From Acidimangrovimonas sp. (GTDB lineage Bacteria > Pseudomonadota > Alphaproteobacteria > Rhodobacterales > Rhodobacteraceae), in the NCBI GenBank assembly GCA_030147905.1, contig JASBUM010000650.1, positions 1-6,430 of the forward strand: 6,430 nt of DNA, read 5' to 3'. The notes beneath the pieces are model-generated. The model was not told the origin of the DNA and made no database searches. It saw only the letters and a program-made list of their open reading frames with translations. A program made the translations under genes and the position numbers. Numbering within the stretch: the first letter of the stretch is position 1; the number at the start of each line of letters is the position of its first letter. Positions 1-5,482 of the stretch are shown here, piece after piece.

Positions 1-1
1 G

Positions 2-151
2 GGCTACTGCGCGGCTCACGGCCTTGCCATCGCGCCCGAGCGGCTGCGTGCGGAGGCGATCGAATGGCAGGCCACGCGCGGTGCGCGTTCGGGCCGCGTC
101 GCCTGGCAGTTCTTCACCGATCTGGCAGGACGCGAGGGCCTTGCGCTGTGA
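2..151 (+). CDS. Probable DUF815 family P-loop ATPase, C-terminal end (partial)
   Basis: Only the last 49 codons are in the window, in the frame beginning at base 2 and ending at TGA 149-151; the start lies to the left. The visible tail contains an arginine/glycine-rich stretch, RGARSGRVAWQF, followed by a short hydrophobic end. From memory this resembles the C-terminus of DUF815 proteins, AAA-like ATPases of unknown role that are common in Rhodobacterales. The P-loop and Walker B would be upstream, so ATPase identity cannot be verified here. The gene converges on the nlpD-like gene across a 355-bp gap. The assignment rests on a short tail only. That it is a real coding end is better supported than the family name. 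Confidence 0.6.
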   Translation, partial: GYCAAHGLAIAPERLRAEAIEWQATRGARSGRVAWQFFTDLAGREGLAL

Positions 152-204
152 TCCCCGCCCTTTGATCCCCGTCCGGTGATTCCAATCCTGTGATCTCGCG
201 TCCG
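149..204. repeat. Degenerate 14-bp tandem repeat, four copies, beginning at a stop codon
   Basis: Four consecutive 14-bp units start at 149, 163, 177 and 191, each beginning TGAT and carrying a C-rich body. The first two, TGATCCCCGCCCTT and TGATCCCCGTCCGG, differ at three positions; the third and fourth are more diverged. The first TGA is the stop codon of the upstream gene. Because 14 is not a multiple of three, the four TGAs fall in all three forward frames. Confidence 0.6.
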
Positions 205-222
205 CGCCATGCGCGGCGGCCT

Positions 223-258
223 CGTGCATCGCCGTCAGATCGTGCATCGCCGTCAGAT
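223..258. repeat. Exact 18-bp tandem duplication
   Basis: The unit CGTGCATCGCCGTCAGAT occurs at 223-240 and again, without any change, at 241-258. It lies in non-coding DNA. Perfect identity suggests a recent duplication or slippage event. No protein-binding role can be assigned from sequence alone. Confidence 0.9.
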
Positions 259-299
259 ACGGTCAGGGGCCCGGACCTCCTGCCGGGAATCGTCTGCGC

Positions 300-321
300 G
301 GTTTGCTGGCGGTTTGCTGGC
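300..321. repeat. Exact 11-bp tandem duplication
   Basis: The unit GGTTTGCTGGC occurs at 300-310 and 311-321 with no mismatch. It lies 41 bp beyond the 18-bp duplication in the same non-coding gap, so the gap holds two perfect small duplications and one decayed one. Confidence 0.85.
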
Positions 322-438
322 GGGATCGGGTGGCGACGGTGATCGCCCGGCAAAGGGCCGCCGACGCCCGCGTTCCGCGCGTGACATCGGCCGCCGTGGG
401 CCGTCTTCGGGGGGCTGCTGCCGTGTGCCGCCGTCAGC

Positions 439-454
439 CGCCCCTTGCGGGGCG
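439..454 (-). terminator. GC hairpin with GNRA loop downstream of the nlpD-like gene (possible terminator)
   Basis: Read on the minus strand, the arms CGCCCC and GGGGCG form a 6-bp stem closed by GCAA, a GNRA tetraloop. It starts about 50 nt after the nlpD-like stop codon. A 12-bp palindrome (454-465) and a further GC stem (467-489) lie between it and the gene. No U-tract follows, so this is a weak candidate for an intrinsic terminator and may instead protect the mRNA 3' end. Confidence 0.35.
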
Positions 455-506
455 CGCCGCGGCGCAGGCGGCCCGCCCGGGCCTCCGCCATGGCCGCGGC
501 GACGGG

Positions 507-1772
507 TTATTGCAGCACGGTCATCGGGTCGATCGCCTGCAGGCCGTTGCGCACCTCGAAATGCATGAAGGGCGGCCGGCCGGCGCGGATCTCGCCGATG
601 ACCTGCCCGGCCTTGACGGTCTCGCCCTTCTTGACCCGCAGGTTGTCGATATTGGCATAGACCGTCAGGCGATTGCCGGAATCGCGGATGACCACGATCG
701 GCACGTTCTTGGTGTCCTTGGTGATCGCGGCCACCGTGCCGGCGGCGGCGGCGCGTACCGGGCTGCCAACCGGCGCCGAGATGTCGATGCCCTGGTTCTT
801 GCTGGAAAAGCCGCGGATCACCTTGCCGTTCACCGGCATCATGTATTGCGCCGCCGAGGCGCTGGTGCGGCTTTGTCCGAGGTTGGGCGAGGGCGGCGTC
901 TGGACCGGCGCGTTGGCGGGCGGCGGATTGCTGGACGGCAGGGGCTGCGACGCGCTGGGAGGCGCCGGTACCGGTGACGGCTGCCCGGGCAGCGTGGTGG
1001 CCGAGGCGTTCGCCTGCGCGGTGGCCTGCGCGCTGTTCTGCGCGCTCGCCTGGGTGACGGGGATCAGCAGCACCTGTCCCTGATGCACCTTCAGGTCGGG
1101 GCCGAGCCCGTTCCAGTCTGCCAGTGCGCGAACCGGGATATTGTAGAGCCGCGCGATGGAATAGGCGGTCTCGCCGCGTTTCACCCGGTGACGGATCGGC
1201 TGGACGGCGCCGTTGGCTGCACCCAGCGTCTGGCCCTGCACGGCGTTGCCCGCAGTGCCGGTGGCGCCGAAGCTGCCTCCCGTGCCGGCCGCGTTCGCGC
1301 CGGCCAGGCCCTGACCCGGCGCGGTGGTGGCGCGGTTGATGGCGCCGTTGGCGAGGCTTGTGATGTCGATCTGCCCGCCCGAGGCCGGCGCGGTGGAGAC
1401 GGTGCCGTTGCCGTTGCCGTTCGCCCCGACCCGGTTGGGCAGGGCGATCACCGCACCCGGGGTCAGCGGCGTGTTCGGGCCGATGGCGTTGTATTGCGCC
1501 ACCGCCTGGGGCGACAGGCCCAGCCGGTTGGCGATGGTGGTGACAGTGTCACCCGAGCGGGCGACCGCGACCTGGTAGCCGGGATAGGAGATAATCCCCT
1601 GCGAATCCGGCGCCGGGCGGCGCATCGTTGCCTGCGCCGCGGCATTGGTGGTGTTGAAGCCGCCGCCGAGATTGCGCATATCCCAATCCCTGACGTTGCC
1701 ACAGGCCGCCAGAGAAGCCAGGGCAACCCCCAGCATGAGATTGCGGTGCATAGGTTTGAACTGGATCGTCAT
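507..1772 (-). CDS. nlpD: NlpD/DipM-like LysM-LytM lipoprotein, probable amidase activator (degenerate M23)
   Basis: 421 aa. The N-terminus is a lipoprotein signal: a hydrophobic stretch ending in LAAC with the lipid-accepting Cys at 24, so it should sit in the envelope facing the periplasm. LysM domains lie at about 66-112 and 193-238 and should bind peptidoglycan. They are joined by Gly/Asn/Ala-rich and Ala/Gln/Pro-rich linkers (113-190, 240-305). The LytM/M23 fold spans about 309-420 but is degenerate. The HxGxD motif reads NQGID (N326, D330), the YxH position is N374, and the HxH motif is F402-x-H404. Only D330 and H404 of the usual set remain. E. coli NlpD likewise has Asn at the first His, and such domains activate amidases instead of cutting peptidoglycan. 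AGAGG lies 5 nt before the ATG, supporting this start. It is the last gene of surE-pcm-nlpD, 38 nt after pcm. Caulobacter DipM is the closest functional analogue I can name. Confidence 0.88.
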   Translation of the reverse strand: MTIQFKPMHRNLMLGVALASLAACGNVRDWDMRNLGGGFNTTNAAAQATMRRPAPDSQGIISYPGYQVAVARSGDTVTTIANRLGLSPQAVAQYNAIGPNTPLTPGAVIALPNRVGANGNGNGTVSTAPASGGQIDITSLANGAINRATTAPGQGLAGANAAGTGGSFGATGTAGNAVQGQTLGAANGAVQPIRHRVKRGETAYSIARLYNIPVRALADWNGLGPDLKVHQGQVLLIPVTQASAQNSAQATAQANASATTLPGQPSPVPAPPSASQPLPSSNPPPANAPVQTPPSPNLGQSRTSASAAQYMMPVNGKVIRGFSSKNQGIDISAPVGSPVRAAAAGTVAAITKDTKNVPIVVIRDSGNRLTVYANIDNLRVKKGETVKAGQVIGEIRAGRPPFMHFEVRNGLQAIDPMTVLQ

Positions 1773-1810
1773 GCCTGCCTCTTTCCTTTCCCGTCCGCAC
1801 GGGGACTGGC

Positions 1811-2464
1811 CTATTCCTGACCAAGCCCTTCCACCAGCGGCACGAAACGCACCGGCCGCATTTCTTGATAGTCGAACCCCTTCTCTTCGCGCGTCACCCT
1901 TATCAGGGTTTGCACCGCACCGGACTGCCCGACCGGAAGAACCATGATACCGCCGATCCGCAACTGGGCCAAGAGGGGGCCGGGCGGGTCCTCGGCGGCC
2001 GCCGTCACCAGGATCCGGTCGAAGGGCGCCTGTTCGGGCAGCCCTCGGCTGCCGTCGGCGGTGATCGCGGTGATGTTGGTCAGCCCCAGCGAGGCGAAGA
2101 CGCCCTCGGCCTCCTGCACCAGCCGCCGGTGGCGGTCGATGGTGTAGACCCGGCGCGCGAGTTGCGACAGGATCGCCGCCTGATAGCCCGAGCCCGTGCC
2201 GATCTCGAGCACCTTCTCGCGGCCGCCCAGTTCCAGCGCCTGGGTCATCAGCCCCACCACCGAGGGCTGGCTGATGGTCTGTCCGCAGGCGATCGGCAGT
2301 GGCATGTCATCATAGGCGCGGCCAGCGAACAGGCCCCGGACGAAGGCGCCGCGGTCGATCCGTTCCATCGCGGCAAGGACCCGCGCCTCGGTCACCCCGC
2401 GCGATCGCAGCGAGTAGAGAAAGCGCATCTTGCGTTCGGCGACCTCGTCGTCGACGGCGCTCAT
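1811..2464 (-). CDS. pcm: Protein-L-isoaspartate O-methyltransferase
   Basis: 217 aa, normal length for the family. It uses S-adenosylmethionine to methylate the abnormal isoaspartyl carboxyl in aged proteins in the cytoplasm, starting conversion back to aspartate. The PIMT signature GQTISQP is at 61-67, with the conserved Ser at 65. The SAM-binding motif [13 protein letters not shown] is at 85-97, followed by the acidic D110 expected to hold the SAM ribose and by DG at 137-138. The C-terminal part (about 170-212) has the family's ...LPVG... and ...VRFVPL... segments. The start overlaps the surE stop as ATGA (2461-2464). GGAG inside surE (2473-2476, minus strand) lies 8 nt upstream, so translation is probably coupled. 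nlpD follows 38 nt downstream. No unusual residues were seen. Confidence 0.96.
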   Translation of the reverse strand: MSAVDDEVAERKMRFLYSLRSRGVTEARVLAAMERIDRGAFVRGLFAGRAYDDMPLPIACGQTISQPSVVGLMTQALELGGREKVLEIGTGSGYQAAILSQLARRVYTIDRHRRLVQEAEGVFASLGLTNITAITADGSRGLPEQAPFDRILVTAAAEDPPGPLLAQLRIGGIMVLPVGQSGAVQTLIRVTREEKGFDYQEMRPVRFVPLVEGLGQE

Positions 2465-3339
2465 CGCGAGGTCTCCATCGCGCCGTCGCGACCGTCCTGC
2501 GCCGCCCCGGTGTCATCCCGGGCGGGTGGCTGCCCGGCATGGTCGAGCTTCAGCCCGTCGAGCGTCGCGCCCAGCGGCGCCAGCAGGTCATGGGCGGTCA
2601 GATCGGCCCGCATCGGCGTGATCGCGATGCAATCGTCGAGATTCGCGCTCACATCCGTGTCGGGGCCGGTCGGTTCGTGCTGCGCGCCTCCGCGCACCCA
2701 CAGGAAGCGACGGCCCGACGGCGATTGCTGTGCCTCGACGGTGAAATTGGCATATTCGCGGAAGCCCTGCCGCACCACCCGCATGGCCTTGACCGAGCCC
2801 GCCGCGCAAGGCGGGAAATTGACGTTGTAGAAGGTGCGATAGGGCGCGGCCGTCCATTCGCCATGGGCCAGGAGTGCCCGCACGACCGTCACGCCATGGG
2901 TCGCCGCCGCCTCGAAGGGGGAAGCCAGCGCCTGGGTGCGCGGTCCGATGAACTGCGAAAGCGCGATTGCCGGAAGCCCCTGAAGCGCCGCTTCCATCGC
3001 GCCGCCGAGCGTCCCGGAATAAAGTGCGTTCTCGGCCGCGTTGTTGCCGCGGTTGACCCCCGACAGCACCAGGTCCGGCGGAGCCCCTGCCATCACGTCA
3101 TGAATGCCGGCCAGCACGCAATCGGCGGGCGAGCCCTCGGCGGCGAAGCGGCGCGGCCCGAGTTCCGCGATCATCGTCGGATGGGTGTAGGAGATGCAAT
3201 GCGCCACGCCCGACTGCTCGAACGCGGGCGCGACCGTCCAGACCTCGCCATCGGGCCCCGCGATCTCGGTCGCGATGGCCTCCAGCACCTTCAGGCCCGG
3301 CGCATTGATCCCGTCGTCGTTGGTGATGAGAATGCGCAT
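2461..3339 (-). CDS. surE: 5'/3'-nucleotidase SurE
   Basis: 292 aa. SurE is a cytoplasmic metal-dependent phosphatase that removes phosphate from nucleoside 5'- and 3'-monophosphates and, in some species, short polyphosphate. The start [10 protein letters not shown] carries metal-binding D8 and D9. The other expected ligands are S43 in EQSG and N96 in SGVNRGNN. Further family motifs are EGSPADC (68-74) and [10 protein letters not shown] (108-117). The frame is open for 150 codons upstream, but the family N-terminus is exactly at this ATG, and GAGGGGG sits 6 nt before it, so I place the start here. After the usual end near residue 262 there is a hydrophilic tail of about 30 residues rich in Asp, Gly and Arg, which looks lineage-specific. 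It is the first gene of a surE-pcm-nlpD operon and overlaps pcm by 4 nt. Confidence 0.96.
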   Translation of the reverse strand: MRILITNDDGINAPGLKVLEAIATEIAGPDGEVWTVAPAFEQSGVAHCISYTHPTMIAELGPRRFAAEGSPADCVLAGIHDVMAGAPPDLVLSGVNRGNNAAENALYSGTLGGAMEAALQGLPAIALSQFIGPRTQALASPFEAAATHGVTVVRALLAHGEWTAAPYRTFYNVNFPPCAAGSVKAMRVVRQGFREYANFTVEAQQSPSGRRFLWVRGGAQHEPTGPDTDVSANLDDCIAITPMRADLTAHDLLAPLGATLDGLKLDHAGQPPARDDTGAAQDGRDGAMETSR

Positions 3340-3632
3340 CGACAACCCCCTCTGCTTGGCCCTGATTAGTCGACCGCAGCGCGGTGAACAAGGCCGGCGG
3401 ACAATCACAAAGGCGAAGGGGAAATCCCGTGGCGCCCGGGCCGCGCGGAACCGGGCACCGGAACCATGCGGCGGGATCGCGCGCGGGGCATTCGGCGGCG
3501 GGGGCGGCGTGGCGGGGACGAAGGCGCAGCGCAGGCTTGGGGCTTGCGGGCGGGGGAAGTCCCGCGGGCGCCCGTCGCCGGCGGCCCGCGGCTCGTGGAT
3601 GTGCGATCGGGACCCGGCGGGGGCCGCCCGGA
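3340..3632. other. GC-rich spacer upstream of surE; probable surE promoter region
   Basis: These 293 bp separate the upstream reductase stop from the surE start. No gene is supported: open frames on both strands give low-complexity Arg/Pro/Gly translations. The 100 bp nearest surE are less GC-rich and are the likely promoter zone. There is an inverted repeat ACCGC-AGC-GCGGT at 3373-3385, and read on the minus strand a weak TTGTTC...ACTAAT pair flanks it. Neither matches a strong consensus, so no promoter is called. The central part (about 3520-3600) has several GC-rich imperfect inverted repeats that could end the upstream transcript. Confidence 0.55.
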
Positions 3633-4319
3633 TCAGTCCAGAAGCGCCGCCTCTCCGAGGATGCGCCGCGCCTCCTGCCCCGTGGGCGCAAGCGCGCCCC
3701 GATCCTCGCCGGGGTGAAAGCGGCCGCGGGTCGCGGTGGGCATCGGCGCGGGTTCGGCAATGGTGATCGACGGGCCGATCCTTTCGCATTCCGCCTGCCA
3801 GCTGCGCGCCAGGGCGATCTGGGCGGCCTTGGTGGCGCCATAGGCCCCGAAGAAGGGATCACCCGCGCGCGGGTCGTCGAAGAACAAGGCGCGACCCGCT
3901 GTCGCGGCACGCAGGAGCGGCTCGACCATCTGGATCAGGTGGCCGGTCGCGCGCACATTGGTGTCGATCGAACGGTCCCAGTCCTTGCCGTCGATATGGC
4001 CGGCCGGCGCCAGTGGGGCGGCGTGGATGGCACTGTGAATCCACAGATCCGCCCGACCCCAGCGCTGGAACACCGACAGGCAGAGCTGGCGCATGGCGTC
4101 GGCATTGGTGATGTCCATCGGCGCCAGGGTCGCGGTGCCGCCGAGATCGCGCAGCCGGTCGTCGAGCGCCTCGAGCCCGCCCACGGTGCGCGCCACCGCC
4201 ACCACGTGCCAGCCCGCGCCGCCCAGGACCTCGGCCATGGCGGCTCCGAGCCCGCGCGATGCGCCGGTGATGAGCACGATGCGGGTCGCGCCGCCTGATC
4301 GATTGCTGTCGCCGTCCAT
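3633..4319 (-). CDS. Short-chain dehydrogenase/reductase (YciK-like), catalytic Ser replaced
   Basis: 228 aa, slightly short for the classical family. The Rossmann dinucleotide motif TGASRGLG is at 18-25 and is followed by D69 (MDITN), which usually contacts adenine. N121 and the Y160-x3-K164 pair of the active site are present. Where the catalytic Ser is expected (after the GRALFF strand, about 11-13 residues before Tyr) the sequence has D148-D149 and no Ser. The NNAG motif reads HSAI (95-98). The segment [18 protein letters not shown] (189-206) resembles the substrate-loop region of E. coli YciK, as I recall it. Substrate is unknown. The ATG is the only reasonable start: TGA lies in frame 9 nt upstream and the next candidate is inside the nucleotide motif. 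There is no clear Shine-Dalgarno sequence, so initiation may be weak or leaderless. It is divergent from bioY and 293 bp upstream of surE. Confidence 0.88.
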   Translation of the reverse strand: MDGDSNRSGGATRIVLITGASRGLGAAMAEVLGGAGWHVVAVARTVGGLEALDDRLRDLGGTATLAPMDITNADAMRQLCLSVFQRWGRADLWIHSAIHAAPLAPAGHIDGKDWDRSIDTNVRATGHLIQMVEPLLRAATAGRALFFDDPRAGDPFFGAYGATKAAQIALARSWQAECERIGPSITIAEPAPMPTATRGRFHPGEDRGALAPTGQEARRILGEAALLD

Positions 4320-4438
4320 GTATTTTCATTGGCAGGCAAGCGGGTTTCGCGCAAGGGGAAGATCCGGGATCGCGCGCAATTGACACCTCCGCCGCGGCGC
4401 GGCAAATTGCGCCGAGGATTTGATAGGGGCATGATGCG
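4320..4438. promoter_or_regulatory. Divergent promoter region between the reductase gene and bioY
   Basis: This 119-bp gap must drive two divergent genes. Toward bioY there is a perfect TTGACA at 4380-4385. A CAAATT hexamer sits 17 bp downstream (4403-4408) as a weak -10 candidate, so a transcript would start near 4415. An 8-bp perfect inverted repeat, GCGCAATT (4374-4381) and AATTGCGC (4405-4412), brackets these two elements and could be an operator. A nested hairpin has arms CGGCGC (4395-4400) and GCGCCG (4409-4414). AGGGG (4425-4429) is the bioY ribosome binding site. No consensus BioR box was seen. Promoter assignment is inference. Confidence 0.4.
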
Positions 4439-4999
4439 ATGACACTTACCAAGGCGATGATCTCGAACGCCTCCTGGCGTGTGCAACTGGGGCTCGTGGT
4501 GGCGGGGTCGGCGCTGATCGCGGTGGCTGCGCAGGTGCAGGTTCCGATGTATCCGGTTCCGATGACGCTGCAGACGCTCGCGATTCTGACGATCGCGCTG
4601 AGCTATGGTTCGCGGCTGGGCTTCGCCACGCTGGTGGCCTATCTGGCCGAGGGCGCGGCGGGGCTGCCGGTCTTTGCCGGGGGCGCCAGCACGATGGCGC
4701 TGGTTGGTCCGACGGCGGGCTTTCTCTTCGGTTTCGCGGCGATGGCCTGGCTGGTGGGCTACATGGTCGAACGCGGCATGGGGGGATCGGCGGTGCGCAT
4801 GTTCCTGGCGGCCGCCGTCGGCACGCTTCTGCTCTATGTCCCCGGCCTTGCCTGGCTGTGGGCCGCGACACCGCTGACGCTTGCCACCACCGTCAAGGTC
4901 GGTGCGCTGCCGTTCCTCGCCGGAGATCTGGTCAAGGCCGCGATCGCCGCGCTGATCGTCTCGGGCGGTTGGGAAATGGTCAAGCGCCGCCAGCGCTGA
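4439..4999 (+). CDS. bioY: Biotin transporter BioY (ECF S component)
   Basis: 186 aa, a normal size for BioY, and hydrophobic throughout with about six predicted membrane helices. Family motifs in order are VPMYPVPMTLQTLA (35-48), YLAEGAAGLPVFAGG (68-82), GPTAGFLFGF (90-99) and FLAGDLVKAAIAA (159-171). The last is the variant of the P/AGDLxK signature, and a basic tail (KRRQR) follows. BioY binds biotin in the inner membrane. It works with the ATPase BioM and the transmembrane coupler BioN in Rhodobacter-type BioMNY, or alone or with shared ECF modules in other species. No bioM or bioN lies on either side here, so it is a solitary copy. AGGGG lies 9 nt before the chosen ATG. Two other ATGs at 4431 and 4434 are in another frame and terminate at once. 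A strong palindrome at 5083-5110 probably ends the transcript. Confidence 0.95.
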   Translation: MTLTKAMISNASWRVQLGLVVAGSALIAVAAQVQVPMYPVPMTLQTLAILTIALSYGSRLGFATLVAYLAEGAAGLPVFAGGASTMALVGPTAGFLFGFAAMAWLVGYMVERGMGGSAVRMFLAAAVGTLLLYVPGLAWLWAATPLTLATTVKVGALPFLAGDLVKAAIAALIVSGGWEMVKRRQR

Positions 5000-5049
5000 G
5001 ACCGGCGCCGGGACCCGTCGCCGCTCGGGCAGCGGAGAGCGGGCCAAGC

Positions 5050-5083
5050 GATACGCGCCAAATGATACGCGCCAAATGATACG
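5050..5083. repeat. 14-bp tandem repeat, 2.4 exact copies
   Basis: The unit GATACGCGCCAAAT occurs at 5050-5063 and 5064-5077 without change, followed by the partial copy GATACG at 5078-5083, whose last base is the first base of the 28-bp palindrome. It lies in the bioY 3' flank, 50 nt after the stop. It is richer in A/T than its surroundings. Confidence 0.9.
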
Positions 5084-5110
5084 GGGCGTCATCCGGCCGG
5101 ATGACGCCCC
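5083..5110 (+). terminator. Perfect 28-bp palindrome, likely bioY terminator (possibly bidirectional)
   Basis: Arm GGGGCGTCATCCGG (5083-5096) is followed directly by its exact complement (5097-5110). In RNA this gives a 12-bp stem with a GGCC loop. On the plus strand it is followed by GTTCGATTT, a poor but present U-rich run, and it starts 83 nt after the bioY stop. Because it is symmetric, it could also stop minus-strand readthrough from purF-DUF1284, although that gene ends 360 nt away. It could alternatively be a dyad protein site, but its length and position favour a terminator. Confidence 0.75.
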
Positions 5111-5221
5111 GTTCGATTTCCAAGTGGTGCCGGGGATGGCGGTGCCGGGGGTGGCGGTCCGGGGGTCGGGCCGCGATCAACGCTCCGCCGATGCGCGGTG
5201 GCGCCGCCCGGAAGGCCGTGA

Positions 5222-5276
5222 AAGCCTGCGTGGCAGGCTTGCCTCCGGCGGCGGTATTTGGCCCGGAAGAGGGACC
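5222..5276. repeat. Hairpin plus GCCTCCGGCGG-TATTTGG motif, possible dispersed Rhodobacterales repeat
   Basis: A perfect 8-bp stem with arms AAGCCTGC (5222-5229) and GCAGGCTT (5233-5240) and loop GTG is followed at once by GCCTCCGGCGGCGG, then TATTTGG and GGAAGAGG. From memory, intergenic elements with a variable hairpin followed by a GCCTCCGGCGGGG-TATTT core and a purine-rich AAGA tail recur in many Rhodobacterales genomes. Family membership is recalled, not computed. The hairpin itself is seen directly. Confidence 0.5.
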
Positions 5277-5451
5277 GGTCACGCAGATCGGCACCGAGCG
5301 CGGCCACGGCGGTCGGCCGTTCGGTGTCGGCCGTCCGGTCTCGATAGCGCCGAATCCCCCACGGGCCGGGATGGGCCGGACATGCGCCGGCCGGCAGGAC
5401 GGTTGATGCGGCACCGGGACATGGCCGCGGGGCCCGGATGGCGTGCGCCCA

Positions 5452-5482
5452 GGTTCAGTCACGCCCGGATTCAGTCCTGCCC
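5452..5482. repeat. Imperfect 15/16-bp tandem duplication spanning the DUF1284 stop codon
   Basis: GGTTCAGTCACGCCC (5452-5466) is followed by GGATTCAGTCCTGCCC (5467-5482). They share the GG-TTCAGTC core and a GCCC end. The right copy contains the stop codon of the minus-strand DUF1284 gene (5471-5473); the left copy repeats it just downstream. Confidence 0.5.

Larger units (their letters stand above)
152..506. other. Convergent intergenic region, no gene seen
   Basis: This 355-bp gap lies between the stop of the upstream ATPase gene and the stop of the nlpD-like gene. Open frames across it are products of high GC, and their translations are low-complexity Arg/Pro/Ala with no recognisable domain. 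It holds a degenerate 14-bp array, an exact 18-bp duplication, an exact 11-bp duplication and several GC hairpins near 439-489. Among these is a nested one with arms GGCGG (467-471) and CCGCC (485-489). There is no T-tract, so termination for the converging genes may be Rho-dependent or rely on GC hairpins alone. Confidence 0.7.
5000..5470. other. Convergent intergenic region, no gene supported
   Basis: These 471 bp separate the bioY stop from the DUF1284 stop. Open frames cross it on both strands, but their translations are low-complexity and match no family I know. From left to right it holds small GC palindromes (CCGGCGCCGG at 5002-5011; arms CCGCT/AGCGG at 5021-5035). Next come a 14-bp tandem repeat, a perfect 28-bp palindrome and a Rhodobacterales-type hairpin element (5222-5276). 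About 175 bp without visible structure follow, ending in an imperfect duplication at the DUF1284 stop. The length is large for a convergent gap, so a decayed insertion or small RNA cannot be excluded. Confidence 0.65.

Noticed and set aside
303..977. Long plus-strand open frame opposite the nlpD-like gene.
   Set aside because: Its translation is Arg/Gly/Ala-rich with no domain, and the minus-strand gene has clear LysM and LytM domains. It is a GC-driven shadow.
1865..3369. Long plus-strand open frames opposite pcm and surE.
   Set aside because: Both minus-strand genes are fully recognisable. The antisense translations are His/Arg/Gly-rich and match nothing I know.
3340..3789. The SurE frame stays open for 150 codons upstream of the chosen start.
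   Set aside because: The family N-terminus [10 protein letters not shown] and a good ribosome binding site mark the start at 3339. The upstream translation is low-complexity and overlaps the reductase gene.
4320..4438. BioR-type biotin repressor box (TTATAGATAA-like) before bioY.
   Set aside because: No sequence close to the box is present. GATTTGATAGG is the nearest and lacks the palindrome.
3859..4452. Minus-strand frame starting upstream of the reductase with ATGAAAATACATGG.
   Set aside because: It is out of frame with the Rossmann motif and its translation is Arg-rich shadow sequence.
5097..5121. GTTCGATTTCC after a GC stem resembles a tRNA T-arm.
   Set aside because: The stem is the symmetric palindrome, and no acceptor, D-arm or anticodon arm can be placed around it.
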